Assembly: GCA_037577475.1 (NCBI GenBank)
Contig: CM075188.1
Span: 5,677,501 to 5,741,500 of the forward strand
Direction of reading: 5' to 3'
DNA length: 64,000 nt
Source: Chaunax sp. Z400
Lineage: Eukaryota; Chordata; Actinopteri; Lophiiformes; Chaunacidae
Shown: positions 23,101 to 33,193 of the stretch, one piece after another
Numbering within the stretch: the stretch's first letter is position 1
How the letters are laid out: each line of letters starts with the position of its first letter
Notes under the pieces: generated by a model
Databases searched by the model: none
The model's input: only the letters and a program-made list of their open reading frames with translations
Told to the model about the DNA's origin: nothing
Translations under genes and position numbers: made by a program

Positions 23101-25138
23101 GCTCGCATCAGCATTTGTATATCTATTGATCGTTCGCTTGCATCAGAGTTCTTATTTCTATTGATTGTTCGCACACATTAGCGTTTGTATTTCTATTGAT
23201 CGTTCGCTCGCATCAGAGTTCTTATTTCTATTGATTGTTCGCACACATTAGCGTTTGTATTTCTATTGATCGTTCGCCCGCATCTTCCTTTGTATTTGTA
23301 TTGATCGTTTGCTCGCATTAGCATTTGTATTTTCTATTGATCGTTTGCTTATATCAGCATTTGCATTTCTATTGATCGTTCGCTCACATCAGGCCTGGAT
23401 TTCTATCAGTCGCCTGCTCAGATCAGCATCTGTATTTCTATGGATCGCCTGCTCAGATCAGCAACTGGTTTTCTATTGATCGTTCGCTGGCATCAGCATT
23501 TGGATTTCTATTTATTGTTCGCTGACATCAGCATTTTAATTTCTATCGATCACCTGCTCACATTAGCATCTGGATATCTATTGATCGTTTGCTCATATCT
23601 TTTCTTTTATTTCAATGGATCACCTGCTCAAATCAGCATTTGGATTTTTATGGATCGCCTGCGCAGATCAGCATTTCTATTTCTATTGATTGCCTGCTCA
23701 CTTTAGTATCTGGATTTCTATTGATCATTCCCTCACATTTGCATTTGGATTTCTATTGATCGTTCGCTCACATCAGCATTTGTATTTTTATTGATCGCCT
23801 GCTAACATCAGCATTTTTATTTCTGTAGATTGACTGTTTGCATCAGAAACATCAGGCCTTGATTTCTATTGATCGTTTGCTCACATCTTTTCTTTTATTT
23901 CAATGGATCACCTGCTCAAATCAGCATTTTTATTTCTATTGATAATTCGTTCACATCAGCATCTGGATTTCTATGGACCGCCTGCTCACATTAGCATTTG
24001 TATTTCTATTGATCACCTGCTCACATTAGCATCTGGATATCTATTGATCGTTTGCTCACATCTTTTCTTTTATTTCAATGGATCACCTGCTCAAATCAGC
24101 ATTTTTATTTCTATGGATTTTCTGCTCAGATCACTATTTGTATTTCTATTGATCGTTTGCTCGCATCATCATCTGGATTTCTATGGATCACATGTTCAGA
24201 TCAGCATTTGGATTTTTATTGATCGTTCCCTCACATTAGCATTTGGAATTATATGTATTACCTGCTCACATTAGCATCTGGATATATATATTGATCGTTT
24301 GCTCACATCTTTTTTTTCATTTCTTTAGATCGCCTGCTCAAATCAGCATTTGGATCTCTATAGATCGCCTGCTCAGATCAGACTTCTATTGATCGTTCGC
24401 TCATATCAGCATTTGTATTTCTATGCCTGCTTGTTCACATCAGCATCTGGATTTCTATGGATTGCCTGCTCAAATCAGCATTTGTATTTCTATTGATTGT
24501 TCGTTCACATCAGCATTTGTATTTCTATTGATCACCTGTTCGCAATCGGCATATTTATTTCTATTGACGGTTCCATCACATCAGCATTTGGATTCCTATT
24601 GATTATCTGCTCACTTCAGCATCTGGATTTCTATTGATTGTTCGCTTGCATCAGCATCTGGATTTCTATGGATCACATATTCAGATCAGTATTTTTATTT
24701 CTATTGGTCGCCTGCTCACATCAGCATCTGGATATCTTTTGATCGCCTGCTCACATCAGCATTTGTATTTTTATTGATCGTTCGCTCACATCAGCATCTG
24801 GATTTCTATTGATCGCCTGCTCACATCAGCATTTGGTTTTCTATGGATCTTCTGCTCACATCAGCATTTGTATTTCTATTGATCGTTCGCTCACATCAGC
24901 ATCTGGATTTCCTTGGATCGCCTGCTCAGATCAGCATTTGTATTTTTATGGATCTTCTTGTCCCATCATCATTTGGATTTCTATGGATCACCTGTTCGCA
25001 TCAGCATTTTTATTTTTGTGGATCGCCTGCTCGCTTCACCATTTATATTTATATTGATTGCCTGTTCACATCAGCATTTGGATTTCCTCTGATCGCCTGT
25101 TCGCATCAGCTTTGTATATCTTTGTGTCGCTTTTCCGA
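23101..25138 (+). repeat. Diverged satellite at the array edge
   Basis: The 35-bp register persists, but monomers carry many private substitutions and the HOR order is lost. Local duplications remain: a 70-bp dimer at about 23,143 and 23,213 ('catcagagttcttatttc' plus 'cattagcgtttgtatttc'), and a 'cttttcttttatttcaatgg' monomer three times between 23,580 and 24,090. The last recognisable monomer begins at 25104. More divergence at an array margin is expected where homogenisation by unequal exchange is weak. Many monomers have 'tatggatc' instead of 'tattgatc', which removes a TGA and explains the longer accidental open frames here (up to 123 codons at 23903-24274). Confidence 0.93.
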
Positions 25139-25842
25139 CTATTTAAATGTGAAGTATGGGCGGAAAAGGGCCTATGTCTTCAAAATACTCTAGTAATCTG
25201 ACAAGTTTTCAACCTTTGTCTGTTCCTCTATGCTTTTTTAGGAAGGGCTCAGACACACAGAGAAAAACACTACTGTTCTTGGGAATTTAGCTGTAACTTC
25301 AGAAAGAATGACCGGAAACTAACTTTTCTTACTTTTACTTTTAATGAAGAACTGAGCAGTTTACAGAGAAAAAGAAAACATCCTCTGATAACATTTCTTC
25401 TGTTGACAACATGGCTAACAACTTCTTCTGTTGAAGCCTACTTCCCTTAGTTGCAGATAGAGTGAGTGCAAACCGCTTCTGCCCCCTTGAACACATATGC
25501 GAATTAAAAGTATTAGAAAATTCAGGCCAACTAGCCTCTTTGGTTCATCACTCAACTACAATGATGAGTTCACTGCACTGAACCATTATTGACTAAATAA
25601 AAATAGTGTTCCACTGAACTGAAAACAGATTTTCAGTGCAGAAATATCCTATTTATTACCAATCAAGAGTTTGTATCGAGTACAAGCGGCACATGTGCAG
25701 GGATTTTGTCATAACTGCGTATTCGGTGCACGACGCCTTCATACCATAAAGCCAAGTTAGCCTTAAATGCCATACATTATGTTATTAGATAACAAGTAGT
25801 CTCTCTTAAAACATCAAAGCAGTGGTTTTTTGATGATGCTAT
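25139..25842. other. Unique non-coding DNA, left part of the island
   Basis: No satellite monomer, convincing open frame or recognisable element is visible. The base composition is ordinary and moderately AT-rich. A short direct repeat of 'cttctgttga' lies near 25,400-25,435. This begins the 7.2-kb island between the satellite edge and module 2. Confidence 0.6.
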
Positions 25843-25880
25843 CCCTAACTACCCTAACCCTAACCCTAATGTAACCCTAA
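25843..25880 (-). repeat. Interstitial telomeric repeat
   Basis: Five CCCTAA hexamers lie at 25843-25848, 25852-25857, 25858-25863, 25864-25869 and 25875-25880, three of them contiguous. This is the vertebrate TTAGGG telomere repeat on the minus strand, slightly degenerate. It abuts the 197-bp tandem repeat that follows. Short internal tracts of this kind are usually left by break repair or mark old chromosome ends. Confidence 0.85.
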
Positions 25881-27215
25881 TGCTCGTTTTCCTCCAATTA
25901 TGCAATTCTTTCCATCTTTGTTGTGTAATAAAAACTTTATTTTCAATGTTGCATTCTTGATACTTATGTTTTCTGTTAGAAGACATATAGCACTATATGT
26001 ACAATTATTATGAAGTACTTGTACCTTGTACTTTTCGAGTAATCCTACCTTTAAATACCATGTATCGATCAAAATAATGCTTTTTTCCTCAAATAATGCA
26101 ATTCTTTCCAAATTTGATGTGTAATAAAAAACTTTATTTTCAATAGCGTTTTCATGCCACTTCTATTTTCTGTTAGAGCACATAGAGCACTACATATACA
26201 ATTATTATGAAATACTTGTACCTTGTACTTTTTTAGTAATCCTCCCGTGAAATACCATGTATCGATCAAAATAATGCTTTTTTTTCCTCCAATAATGCAT
26301 TCTTTCCAAATTTGATGTGCAATAAAAACTTTATTGTGGATAGTGTATTCATGAGACTTATATATTACTTTAGAGGACCTATAGAACTACATGTACAATT
26401 ATTATGAAGTACTAGTACTTCGTACTTTTCGAGTAATCCTACATTTAATTACCATGTATCGATCCAAATAATGCTCCTTTTCCTCCAATAATGCAATTCT
26501 TTCCAAATTTGATGTGTAATGAAAAACCTTATTCTCAATATTGTATTCATGACACTTACATTTTCTGTTAGAGGACATAGAGCACTACATGTACAATTAT
26601 TATGAAGTACTTGTACCTTGTACTTTTTTAGTAATCCTACCGTGAAACACCATGTATCGATCAAGATAATGCTTTTTTTTCCTCCAATAATGCATTCTTT
26701 CCAAATTTGATGTGCAATAAAAACTTTATTGTGAATAGTGTATTCATGAGACGTATATATTACTTTAGAGGACCTATAGAACTACATGTACAATTATTAT
26801 GAAGTACTAGTACTTCGTACTTTTCGAGTAATCCTACATTTAATTACCATGTATCGATCCAAATAATGCTCCTTTTCCTCCAATAATGCAATTCTTTCCA
26901 AATTTGATGTGTAATGAAAAACTTTATTCTCAATATTGTATTCATGACACTTACATTTTCTGTTAGAGGACATAGAGCACTACATGTACAATTATTATGA
27001 AGTACTTGTACCTTGTACTTTTCGAGTAATCCTACCTGGAATTACCATATATCGATCCAAATAATGTTTTTTTTCCTCTACTAATGCAATTCTTTACAAA
27101 TGCGATGTGTCATAAAAACTTTATTTTCAATAGTGTTTTCATGACACTTATATTTTCTGTTAGAGGACATAGAGCACTACATGTACAATCTTTATGAAGT
27201 ACTTGTACCTTGTAT
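25879..27215 (+). repeat. AT-rich 197-bp tandem satellite, about 6.8 copies
   Basis: A second, unrelated satellite. The landmark 'ccatgtatcgatc' (last copy 'ccatatatcgatcc') starts at 26058, 26255, 26452, 26650, 26847 and 27045, giving steps of 197 or 198 bp. Each unit also has 'ttctttccaaatttgatgtg', 'aaaactttatt', 'tctgttagaggacatagagc' and 'gtacaattattatgaagtac'. Units 26255 and 26650 share changes ('gcattctttcc', 'gacctatagaac'), as do 26452 and 26847, so a 395-bp dimer was duplicated within the array. Minus-strand open frames of 66-81 codons are repeats of the unit itself and are not genes. Confidence 0.93.
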
Positions 27216-28421
27216 TGTAAAAAAATGAATGCAGGCAAAAGCTTCATTGTTTAGAAGAAACAAAAGGGGCAGGGGCAGGTAATGAGGACAAGCCTATGGA
27301 CACTGATGTTGTTCATGTATGTATGTGCTTAAAAATGTATGGGTGTGTACATACTGCTGATATTTATGTTTAGTGTTCTATCTTTCATGCATCATTGTTT
27401 CATCCCAACAAGAAGGGAAAATATACATTTAAACAAATAAATATCCAAACACACAATCTGACCTCAGGCTCCAGACAAGCCTTTGAGATCCACACTTTGT
27501 TTCACTGCAGAAAAAACAAATCATTATCAGCTCTGATTTGAACTTCCACAGCCTACTATGTGGCACTTTAGCAAACCTGCAAACCTTTTTAGGATGAATT
27601 CCAGCACAAGCCTACATAGCATCAATATTGTTTGGCTCCCAGTTCCAGCATTTATTCTCATCTGTTGCCAAACACAAATGAAAAGCAAAGCAGAACAGTG
27701 ATGAGGCGTTGTGTGACAGTGTCAGGCTTTTCATTTCCACTTTTGATATTCAATTCAGGCCCGCTCACACATGGATGATAACACGATAAATGAGTAAACA
27801 TTACAGGCATCACTTTCTCACACTTAACAATTTTTACACAATGTGCCAGCAGCCAGGAGAAGTCTATTATATATAGTGTTCTACAGTATATCATCTATTA
27901 GTGAACTAAATAAACATAATGTATATTCAACTTCAATCAAGTTATAATATGATTATTAGTGCAGATTGACTGCCTACAAGGACCTGTAATCCCTCAGTCT
28001 GAGGATAAATGGGATCTGAGGTCCTCTATTGTAAAATCTTTGCTTAGCAAAAGTCAGATTCTGGGCTGTTTGAAACACAAATCCTCTTGTTTGTGACTAA
28101 AGATAATGTTATACTTCTTTCTCCTTCGCTCTTTAATGCATATATAGTTACTAAAGAGATAAATGTGGCTAAGCTTGATGCTGCGTGTCGTCGCCTCCAC
28201 CCACAGCTGCCCAGCTGCTGTTGAGCTCAACTCACTTTGTATTGACAGCAGCCATATCTGTCATCTGTGAGGTTTAACTTGTTCCTCACTGCTGTTAAGA
28301 CCGGACACATTAACCCTGAACATATAAGAAGAGACAGAGATGGAGTTCTTATAAGTTATTATCCTGAATCACATCAGTCCAGAGTGCAACGTTGGGGGTG
28401 CTGTTGTAAACCTGGCATATA
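27216..28421. other. Unique non-coding DNA between satellite and LINE
   Basis: About 1.2 kb with no supported gene. It holds a short purine-rich stretch ('aaaaggggcaggggcagg' near 27,258) and scattered TG-rich sequence near 27,320-27,360. A 78-codon minus-strand frame (27658-27894) shows no domain and is probably chance. Confidence 0.55.
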
Positions 28422-28560
28422 GAGAAACACTTTCAGAAAAGTCATGCTTTTCAAAGTGGGAATAAAAGTTGTTGGAACTATCTTCCCAATAGTTTTTATA
28501 TAGTATTTTCATTCCCGCTTTGAAAAGCATGACTTTTTGACTTTTCTGAAAATGTTTCTC
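28422..28560. repeat. Long imperfect inverted repeat (hairpin)
   Basis: The left arm at 28422-28467 ('gagaaacactttcagaaaag', then 'tcatgcttttcaaagtggga') is mirrored by a right arm at 28506-28560. The right arm carries an extra 8-bp tandem duplication ('tgactttt'). The loop is about 38 bp. Apart from that duplication the arms differ at only a few bases, so a strong stem could form. It sits immediately before the LINE remnant and may be a foldback/MITE or an inverted duplication made during insertion. Confidence 0.85.
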
Positions 28561-30095
28561 TCCTCAGACGTTCTCTCTCCTCTGACTGTAACGTTGCCAT
28601 TAACCAGGAATGTGTCAGAGATGTCTTAAAATAAATACTAGGAAGGCTCCTGGTCCAGATCACATCTGTGGGCGTACACTGCGATATTGTGCAGACCAGC
28701 TCAGCGGTGTCCTCAACCATATCTTCCAGATGTCACTTGACACTAAAAGAATTCTTGTCATCTGGAAATCCTCCACTGTGATGCCTGTCCCAAAGAACAA
28801 CTTAAGGCAACTTAATGATTTCAGACCAGTCGCTTTAACATCACTGATTATGAAAATCTTTGAACAAATGGTCAAAAACCTTGTTCTGTAGATGGTAAGC
28901 TTGATCCACAGGCTCTTATTTGCCAACTTCTCTTCGGCTTTTAATACGATGCTGCCGCATCTTTTGATAGAAAGGCTGTTGTGTGATTTTATGCTGCCTC
29001 ACCAACTTGTATTATGGATCCTGGACGTCTTGACAAACAGAGAGCAGAGAGTTTTTGTTAATGGTTGCCTCTCAGACTCTGTAACCTTGTCCACCGGGTC
29101 GCCACAGGGGTGTGTCCTTTCACCCCTACTTTTTATTACGTACACTGATGGATGCAGAAGCACTCAGCAGAGTAGCTATTTGGTAAAGTTTTCAGATGAC
29201 ACTGTGTTGCTGTCCCTTCTCCAAGGCTCAGAATCAGACCATTCAGATGCTCTCACTCATTTCATTTCTTGGTGTGATGACAACTTCTTGGACTTAAATG
29301 TGTTTAAAACCAAGGAATTGATAATCGACTTTAGATGCAACACACACAATGAATGAAACACACAATGAAAGTGTGGAAGTGGTGACATCATACAAATGTT
29401 TGGGTACTGTCTTGGATGATCACCTTAAATCTGATATTAACACTGAGGCGATTGTGAAGCGTGGGCAGCAGAGAATTCCTCTTCTCCATGAATTAGATTC
29501 CTTCTCTGTCAGCCCTGCCCTTTATCAGTCTTTTATTGAGATTGTCCTGTGTTTTTCTTTTATCTGCTGGTTTCACAGCCTCACAGTCAAAGACAGAAAC
29601 AGTCTGAACAACATTGTTAAAATCTGCTCTAAAGTCATCAGAGTGAAACAAAGAGATCTGAATTCTTTTTGCAACCAACAAATCCTCCAGAAAGCAGCGA
29701 CTATTCTGTCTTCTGAACATGTTCTTTCAAGTGAATTTTCCTTGTTGCCATCAAGGCGTCGTTATGTTTTACCTCAATTTAAATTAACAGTTATTCAGAG
29801 TCATTCATACCCTCCACAGCCCATCTCTTACATGGTACATAGATCCTTTTAACTGTCCTTTTAATTGTCCTTTTTTATATATGCCGGTCTGATCTTTTAA
29901 TTTTGAAAACTTTTCTAAGGTCATTATCCTTTTATTTGAATTATTCTCCCTTTTTCCCCTTCATTTATAGATTTTATTCAGCTCCTTTGTACATTTTATT
30001 TATCTGTATCTTGTATTGTCTCTCCGTGTTTTATGTACAAGCTGCTCTAAATTAATTGCCCCCAGTGGGATTAATAAAGTTGTTTGAACTTGAAC
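28561..30095 (+). mobile_element. CR1/L2/Rex1-type LINE, 5'-truncated and degenerate
   Basis: The fragment covers part of the reverse transcriptase, the C-terminal region and a 3' UTR ending in 'gggattaataaagttg' and a TTGAAC tandem (about 30,095). This is typical of non-LTR retrotransposons with short 3' microrepeats. The 5' end (ORF1, endonuclease and the RT N-terminus) is absent, as expected from 5' truncation on insertion. The exact left boundary is uncertain because the hairpin abuts it. I place it in the CR1/L2/Rex1 group from motif style; the exact clade is not settled. Confidence 0.85.
28581..29852 (+). pseudogene. Reverse transcriptase pseudogene of the LINE
   Basis: RT motifs appear in order. 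RKAPGPDHI and PVPK...LNDFRPVALTSLIMKIFE lie in 28610-28891. FSSAFNTMLPHLL, STGSPQGCVLSPLLF and the catalytic-box variant FSDD lie in 28892-29356. KTKELIIDFR, YKCLGTVLDD and SLLPSRRRYVLP lie near the end, up to 29852. It is dead in several ways. There is a frameshift near 28,628 (ECVRDVLK is one frame, INTRKAPG another). An in-frame stop lies at 28889-28891. An internal deletion around 28,895-28,925 fuses KLDPQAL to RLLFANFSS in another frame, removing roughly 30 to 40 codons usually found there. A frameshift near 29,349 follows a short 'cacacaatgaa' duplication. No activity is expected. Confidence 0.88.
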
Positions 30096-30810
30096 TATAG
30101 TGTAACAACAATACAGTTGGATCTTGGACTTACTTGTGAGACACAATTTGCTGTGAAGCAGTTGACTGAAACTCCACACAGAATTTGGTTTAAGTTTAAG
30201 AAAATCTGGAAGTAAAATTAAAGCTGCTGCACAAGCAGTGAGTCACGACTGGACATTTTGAAAGGAGAAGAAAGAGGAAGAAAAATGAGAAACAGAGGAG
30301 GGTTCATCAGCAGAACTGTTATTTTATGTTTGAAGTCGTGTTGATTCACAGCACAATGCCTGAATAGCCAGGACCATATTTATCTGAAACCTTTTAAATT
30401 AAACATTTGTTAGAAATCATGTGTCTCTAGTTTAGTGTTTCTCCTGGGCGTGTGGAGGCCCTGTTCTGAAGGTTTTACATGTTTCCTGCTTTAACACACC
30501 TCAGTCATATATATTGGTCGATATGAGGCTTCTGCAGCTCGATGATGAACTGATCATTTGAAGAGGGAAACATCTAAAATATCCAGTACAGGGGACTGAC
30601 ACAACAATACCTTGTTATAAGATATGCATCCTGTATCAGCCAGGGATTGAGCCGACAACTTTGGACAACAAGGGGAAGTTTTGATCTAGTTGGCCAACAT
30701 GTATGAAGCTTCTGCAGAAACAAGCAACATGGGTTTGTTCCTTATAAGGTCATCACTGTGGAAAAAATGTTTGCTGGAAAATAGTCCTCATATTCAATGA
30801 TGTTGACTGG
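30096..30810. other. Unique non-coding DNA between LINE and SINE
   Basis: No gene is supported. The stretch is AT-rich and includes a purine-rich run ('aaaggagaagaaagaggaag' near 30,260). The segment around 30,480-30,560 has the look of dispersed fish repeat sequence, but I cannot name it. Confidence 0.45.
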
Positions 30811-31041
30811 CTGTGGCTCAGGAGGTAGAGTGGTCGCTCAAGGAGCGAAAGGTCGGTGGTTCGGTCCCCAGCCTCTGCAAGTCTACAAGTCGAAGTATCC
30901 TTGAGCAAGATATCGAACCCCAATTTGCTCCCCGGGCGCCGAAAGGTAATGGCAGCCCACTGCTCCTCAGGGATGGGTCAAATGCAGAGAAAGAATTTCC
31001 CCCTGTGGAATTACTAAAGTATCTGGAAAAAGAAAAAAAAG
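30811..31041 (+). mobile_element. tRNA-derived SINE
   Basis: The head 'gtggctcaggaggtagag' contains an RNA polymerase III A box (from about 30814) and 'ggttcggtccc' at 30858-30868 is a B box, the tRNA-like internal promoter. The body ('gtatccttgagcaagatatc', 'gaaccccaatttgctccc') and tail ('gtggaattactaaagtatct') are characteristic of a widespread percomorph SINE. It ends in an A-rich tract. The tail resembles the 3' end of the nearby LINE ('gtgggattaataaagttg'), consistent with SINEs borrowing a LINE 3' end. A 77-codon open frame across it is accidental. Confidence 0.9.
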
Positions 31042-32271
31042 ATTAGAACTTTATAGCCTATATCGATACAGGGAAAAAATGTACCAGTTTTTATTTATGG
31101 CACAATGTTTTTCCAATTAATTGTTGAATGTTGTACTGTATTGTCTGCAGGACAGTAACTTGAATATTCCTCTCCCATATGGGGAGGTATTTTGTGTATG
31201 TTGTACTGTATGTAATGTTTTTATTGTGTTATGACCCATTGGTGTTGTGGCCCAGAATAAAGTCTAATGTACAACCCAAAACATTATTGGTGTGTGAGTT
31301 GTAAGGAAAAAACAGAACTATTTGCTACATGAGACACTATATGTTGGAAATGAAATGGTATCATCATATAGTTTCAGCTGTCTTTCTGATAAGTTAATAT
31401 TTCTTTGCACTATTAGTCGTAATATGGATTGAACATCCCAGAACTTCTTATCTCTGCCTTTGAGATGACAGAATATGTCTTTGCTTTTCATATTTAATTT
31501 ATCAGTCCAACCGTTACTCAAGTCTTCTGATGGCTGTTGTTAAATATAGTCCTTATTCATTTGTGGATTTTCAGTGTCATCTTTTTTCAGATAGTGTAAT
31601 AGTATTTTTGATCTTTTTTAAACTTCCATGGTTACAAGTTGAATTTAGGGCTCATTCTGTGGGAGGGATTTCTCTCAGATGAGGGTTTCCAGGGCATAAC
31701 TCAAAAGTTGTTAAAAGCTGTTTTACTAAACATTATGTACACATCTCCCATGTACTGTAAAGGTGCTTGTTGATATTTTATGCATTTTTTTATTCTGTTT
31801 TTTTTTTTGGAAAATTAAATTTTTTTTTCTCTGATGTATACAGTTATTAATGACAATCGCGATTAACAGGGACAATATATTGATTTCACATCAGCAAGTC
31901 TTAAAACTTAAAATTCATTTTCTACAATATAGAAAAAATACCTTAGGCAGGGATATGACTATTCCATGCTTATATCTTATGTTGACTACAGTGCTTCCCA
32001 CAGGATTTCAAGAAACTGTGGGGTGCTCCCCAATGATAAAATTTTGAACCTTTTAAAGTTAAATGCATCAATCTGGTGCACTCTGAGAGCAAAATTAAGA
32101 GGCCAAATCTATTTTGAACTTGTGCTCTGTAAATAATTTTTTTAAATTTTAGTAAAGAATCCAATCTAATCACCAATACGTTGGTTATATTGACAGGAAT
32201 AGTGACATGACAAAAAGTCAGACTTATAATGCACGGTGAACGAGATGGAGTTTAAGACAGTTCACAATGGT
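31042..32271. other. Unique AT-rich DNA, right part of the island
   Basis: No gene is supported. 'ccagaataaagtctaatg' near 31,250 includes AATAAA and could be an old transcript or transposon 3' end. 'ttgtactgta' recurs near 31,130 and 31,200. The stretch 'cagtgcttcccacagg' near 31,990 resembles the end of fish DNA-transposon copies, but I cannot find a matching opposite end. Minus-strand frames at 31318-31521 and 31970-32176 show no domain. Confidence 0.45.
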
Positions 32272-32289
32272 TAATAATAATAATAATAA
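32272..32289 (+). repeat. (TAA)n microsatellite
   Basis: Six consecutive TAA triplets (18 bp) lie just left of module 2. Confidence 0.9.
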
Positions 32290-32321
32290 CTGAATACAGT
32301 AGGGTATACATTTGAGCCATC

Positions 32322-33193
32322 AAAAAAATTAAGCTAAGGCACTGTGTAGATGGTCAAACTTTCTCCTCAGAATCCTGAAAATAATTTAACTTCAGCGACA
32401 GTCATAGTGTAGAAAAGGCCCCAAAGCTAATCCTGTTGTTAAATAGCGCTTTTCTATTTTATTAGCTGTTTAATGACCCATTCAGTGCTGTATTCCTATT
32501 GGTTGCGCCGTCCCATCTGTGCACTGAGTCTGTTAACATACAGTGCAGTGTTGAACTCTTTCAGATGTGTTCAGCAGCTACTCACGTATGTGAGTTAAAG
32601 TATTAGTTAAACACGGTTGTTGCAAGTGGACTGAGCGTGAATGCCAATATAAGTATCTCATTTACTGTTGTGTTTGCTATTTGTTATGTATTTTAATAGT
32701 TTCGATTGTTTAAAGGTAAAGGATAATTGTTGCTGTCGCTGTTAATTGAGCTTCGAAACTCCGTGAACGAACATACCGGAAGTGTGTTTTCACGATAAAA
32801 GCACTGTGAATGGATAACCGGAAGTTATGTGATGTTAGCGTTAGCCTAGCTTAACAGCGATAAATGAACTATCGGGGCTGCCGATTGACTCAGGGTGAGG
32901 GAGATTGAAGTCTCAGCGGCACAAAAACACAAGGGATGGAAACTAAGGAAGCATTCTGTACCTAGCAACGGTTGCTATGCTGCAGTTGCTGCTTGGCGTG
33001 TTCATGACGTGGCGTGACGTCATACGCACCCTTTCACACATTGTACTTTGATTTAGAAGGCATATAAAACTCAACTGTCAGTACGTATATGAACAAATCA
33101 GCAGATTCGTTCCCAAAGCAGAAGTTTTTTTTCTGTCCCAGGCAAAGAGACACATCACAACAGACTTAAACTATGGAGTGATGGCTCGCTACA
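32322..33193 (+). repeat. Promoter-like module, copy 2 (872 bp), at the island edge
   Basis: This is the only copy whose left neighbour is unique DNA ('tttgagccatc') and not satellite. It carries 'gagttaaagtattagttaaa' where copies 1, 3, 4 and 6 have 'gagtttatttaaa'; copy 5 shares the longer form. That change breaks the 77-codon frame. ETS sites lie at 32775-32784 and 32817-32825, AP-1 at 32886-32892 and the MYB-type CAACGG at 32966-32971. It also has private changes near the start ('gtgtagatggtcaaac'). It may be an older copy, or one at an array boundary outside exchange with the others. Confidence 0.95.
33005..33069 (+). promoter_or_regulatory. Core promoter of module 2
   Basis: TGACGTGG at 33005-33012, CRE TGACGTCA at 33015-33022 and TATAAAA at 33063-33069. 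The CRE-to-TATA offset is 48 bp, as in all other copies. Downstream satellite starts at 33,194. Confidence 0.55.

Noticed and set aside
26449..26664. Minus-strand frames of 66-81 codons at 25.9-26.7 kb
   Set aside because: They repeat with the 197-bp satellite period and are products of the repeat.
27658..27894. 78-codon minus-strand frame in the island
   Set aside because: No domain, no start context or splice evidence; length is expected by chance.
31318..31521. 67-codon minus-strand frame right of the SINE
   Set aside because: No recognisable motif; AT-rich surroundings; no supporting context.
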